DNA of 64,000 nucleotides from Bacteroidota bacterium (lineage in GTDB: Bacteria; Bacteroidota; Bacteroidia; Bacteroidales; FEN-979), in the NCBI GenBank assembly GCA_026391735.1, contig JAPLDL010000004.1, positions 1-64,000 on the forward strand, read 5' to 3'. Of this stretch, positions 62,915-64,000 are shown piece by piece (the first letter of the stretch is position 1; the number at the start of each line of letters is the position of its first letter). The translations under genes and the position numbers were made by a program. The notes below the pieces were generated by a model. That model had not been told where the DNA came from, did not search any database, and saw nothing but the letters and a program-made list of their open reading frames with translations.

Positions 62915-62922
62915 TAATTTTG
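62915..62922 (+). promoter_or_regulatory. Candidate -7 box for the MFS gene
   Basis: TAATTTTG matches TAnnTTTG, about 94 bp upstream of the GTG start. At the -33 position the sequence is TTTC, so the promoter is weak by consensus. Confidence 0.4.
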
Positions 62923-63015
62923 TCAGCGGTAATAATCATTATTCAATGAAAAATTCAGAGCATTATCTGGTGCAACTGTATTTTTTGAAATTGTAAAACA
63001 TTGATAAACAGCAAA

Positions 63016-64000
63016 GTGGAAGACCAATCCGGCTTTTTCTCCCTCCGCCGCAACCACACAAGCCTCTACCTCGTGAAGGTCGCCAAATGGATGAACCTGG
63101 TCATGCCCATTATCGTTCTGTTTTACAAATCGAACGGGATGAGTATGCAGGACATTTTCACACTGCAGGCAGTTTACTCCTTCACCCTGATGGTCCTCGA
63201 GATACCCACAGGTTATTTCGCCGATACAGCCGGCCGCCGCACAAGCATCCTCCTGGGGTCAGTCTTTGGTTTCGGCGGTTACCTTATTTACAGCATATCC
63301 TCGGGGTTCTGGCAGTTCGCGCTCGCTGAGACTATTCTTGGCTGCGGGATGAGTCTGGTGTCAGGTGCGGATTCCGCCATGTTGTATGATTCCCTGAAGT
63401 CGGTCGGAAAATCAGCGAAGTATACCCGTTACGAAGGCAGGATCACCTCCATAGGTAACTTCGCCGAAGCTGCAGCCGGGATAATAGGAGGGCTGCTGGC
63501 CGTAGCATCCCTCAGGACCCCTTATTATTTCCAGGCAGGCGTTGCGTTTATCGCTATCCCTGCAGCCCTGTTCCTTAAAGATCCCCCGGTACACGGACAT
63601 ATACGCAAACCCGGGGTCAGGGATGTAATTAAAATTGTCAGGAAAGTCCTTCACGGCGACAGGAAACTCACCTGGAACACAATTTTCTCAGCGGTCACAG
63701 GTGCATCAACCCTTACCATGGCATGGTTTGCACAACCTTACTTCCACCGCGTGGGACTTCCGATTTCGGTGTATGGGGTCGCCTGGGCTGTTCTCAACCT
63801 GAGTGTAGGCCTGACAGCAATCATTGCATGGAAAGTCGAAGCCAGGCTTGGTGCGCCCCGTATCGTCGGCCTGTTCACGGTTCTTCTGTTTCTTTCATAC
63901 ATGGGATTAGCACTGACAGATTCTTTGGTTGGCCTCATCTTTCTTTTGATCTTTTACCTTGCCAGGGGATTGGCAACAGTCACACTTAGGAACTATATTA
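63016..64000 (+). CDS. MFS transporter, 5' part (continues past the window)
   Basis: An open frame of 328 codons runs off the right edge. It begins VEDQSGFFSLRRNHTSLYLVKVAKWMNLVMPIIVLFYKS-like and shows an MFS motif A-type loop, PTGYFADTAGRRTSI. Ten or so membrane helices alternate with short loops up to the edge. This is a major facilitator of unknown substrate. I take the GTG as start. A TTG five codons earlier is also in frame, after an in-frame stop at 62986. Confidence 0.85.
   Translation, partial: MEDQSGFFSLRRNHTSLYLVKVAKWMNLVMPIIVLFYKSNGMSMQDIFTLQAVYSFTLMVLEIPTGYFADTAGRRTSILLGSVFGFGGYLIYSISSGFWQFALAETILGCGMSLVSGADSAMLYDSLKSVGKSAKYTRYEGRITSIGNFAEAAAGIIGGLLAVASLRTPYYFQAGVAFIAIPAALFLKDPPVHGHIRKPGVRDVIKIVRKVLHGDRKLTWNTIFSAVTGASTLTMAWFAQPYFHRVGLPISVYGVAWAVLNLSVGLTAIIAWKVEARLGAPRIVGLFTVLLFLSYMGLALTDSLVGLIFLLIFYLARGLATVTLRNYI

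Overview
The window looks like chromosomal DNA from an anaerobic member of the Bacteroidota, probably Bacteroidales. The evidence is lineage-typical genes (PorQ of type IX secretion, DUF3276/PUR-alpha, DUF5683, DUF4294, DUF5723, GWxTD protein, long Bacteroidota-type signal peptidase I, split transketolase), the promoter signature TTG-N19..21-TAnnTTTG in front of several genes and tRNAs, and few Shine-Dalgarno sequences. Hydrogenases dominate the first 17 kb. No hydrogenase maturation genes (HydEFG, HypA-F) are in the window, so they must lie elsewhere.

Region 1 (0.9-8.3 kb): an operon on the minus strand encodes a three-subunit NAD-linked [FeFe] hydrogenase (NuoE-like, NuoF-like, HydA). Divergent from it are a small membrane protein and, overlapping it by 4 bp, a 1104-residue protein that joins an extended SDR dehydrogenase, a helical linker domain and a complete [FeFe] hydrogenase in one chain. 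Region 2 (8.3-17.2 kb): a seven-gene minus-strand operon encodes two HdrA-like flavoproteins, a QmoC-like membrane subunit, MvhD, the small and large subunits of a group 3c-type [NiFe] hydrogenase and its maturation protease. There is no HdrB, so electrons probably go to the quinone pool through QmoC. Just upstream is a Crp/Fnr regulator with four FNR-like cysteines. The same palindrome, TTGTTA-N6-TAACAA, lies in front of both hydrogenase operons and, imperfectly, in front of the regulator gene. This suggests one oxygen- or redox-responsive regulon.

Region 3 (17.3-52.3 kb) is ordinary core genome: truA, transketolase halves, lolA, ftsK, lepB, dapB, parA/parB, nusB, porQ, recF with a DUF721 gene, an epsilon-like exonuclease, a lipoyl E2 acyltransferase, glycosyltransferases, clpX/clpP/tig, three tRNAs, smpB, a TonB receptor under a TPP riboswitch, aroQ and a GWxTD protein. 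Between the riboswitch and aroQ lies a perfect 26-bp-arm palindrome that holds two mirror-image promoters.

Region 4 (52.29-58.81 kb) is an integrated mobile element of about 6.5 kb. It sits in the 3' end of tRNA-Ser(UGA), is bounded by a 16-bp direct repeat, and has a tyrosine recombinase at its far end. It carries small HTH proteins, a secreted cargo protein, a PD-(D/E)XK nuclease-like protein and a 497-residue protein in which I can align the core motifs of a family-A DNA polymerase. No relaxase or virion gene is visible. Region 5 (58.8-64 kb) returns to the chromosome: hairpins and repeats, an ABC-F ATPase, an NlpC/P60 peptidase, an L,D-transpeptidase lipoprotein and the start of an MFS transporter cut by the window edge.
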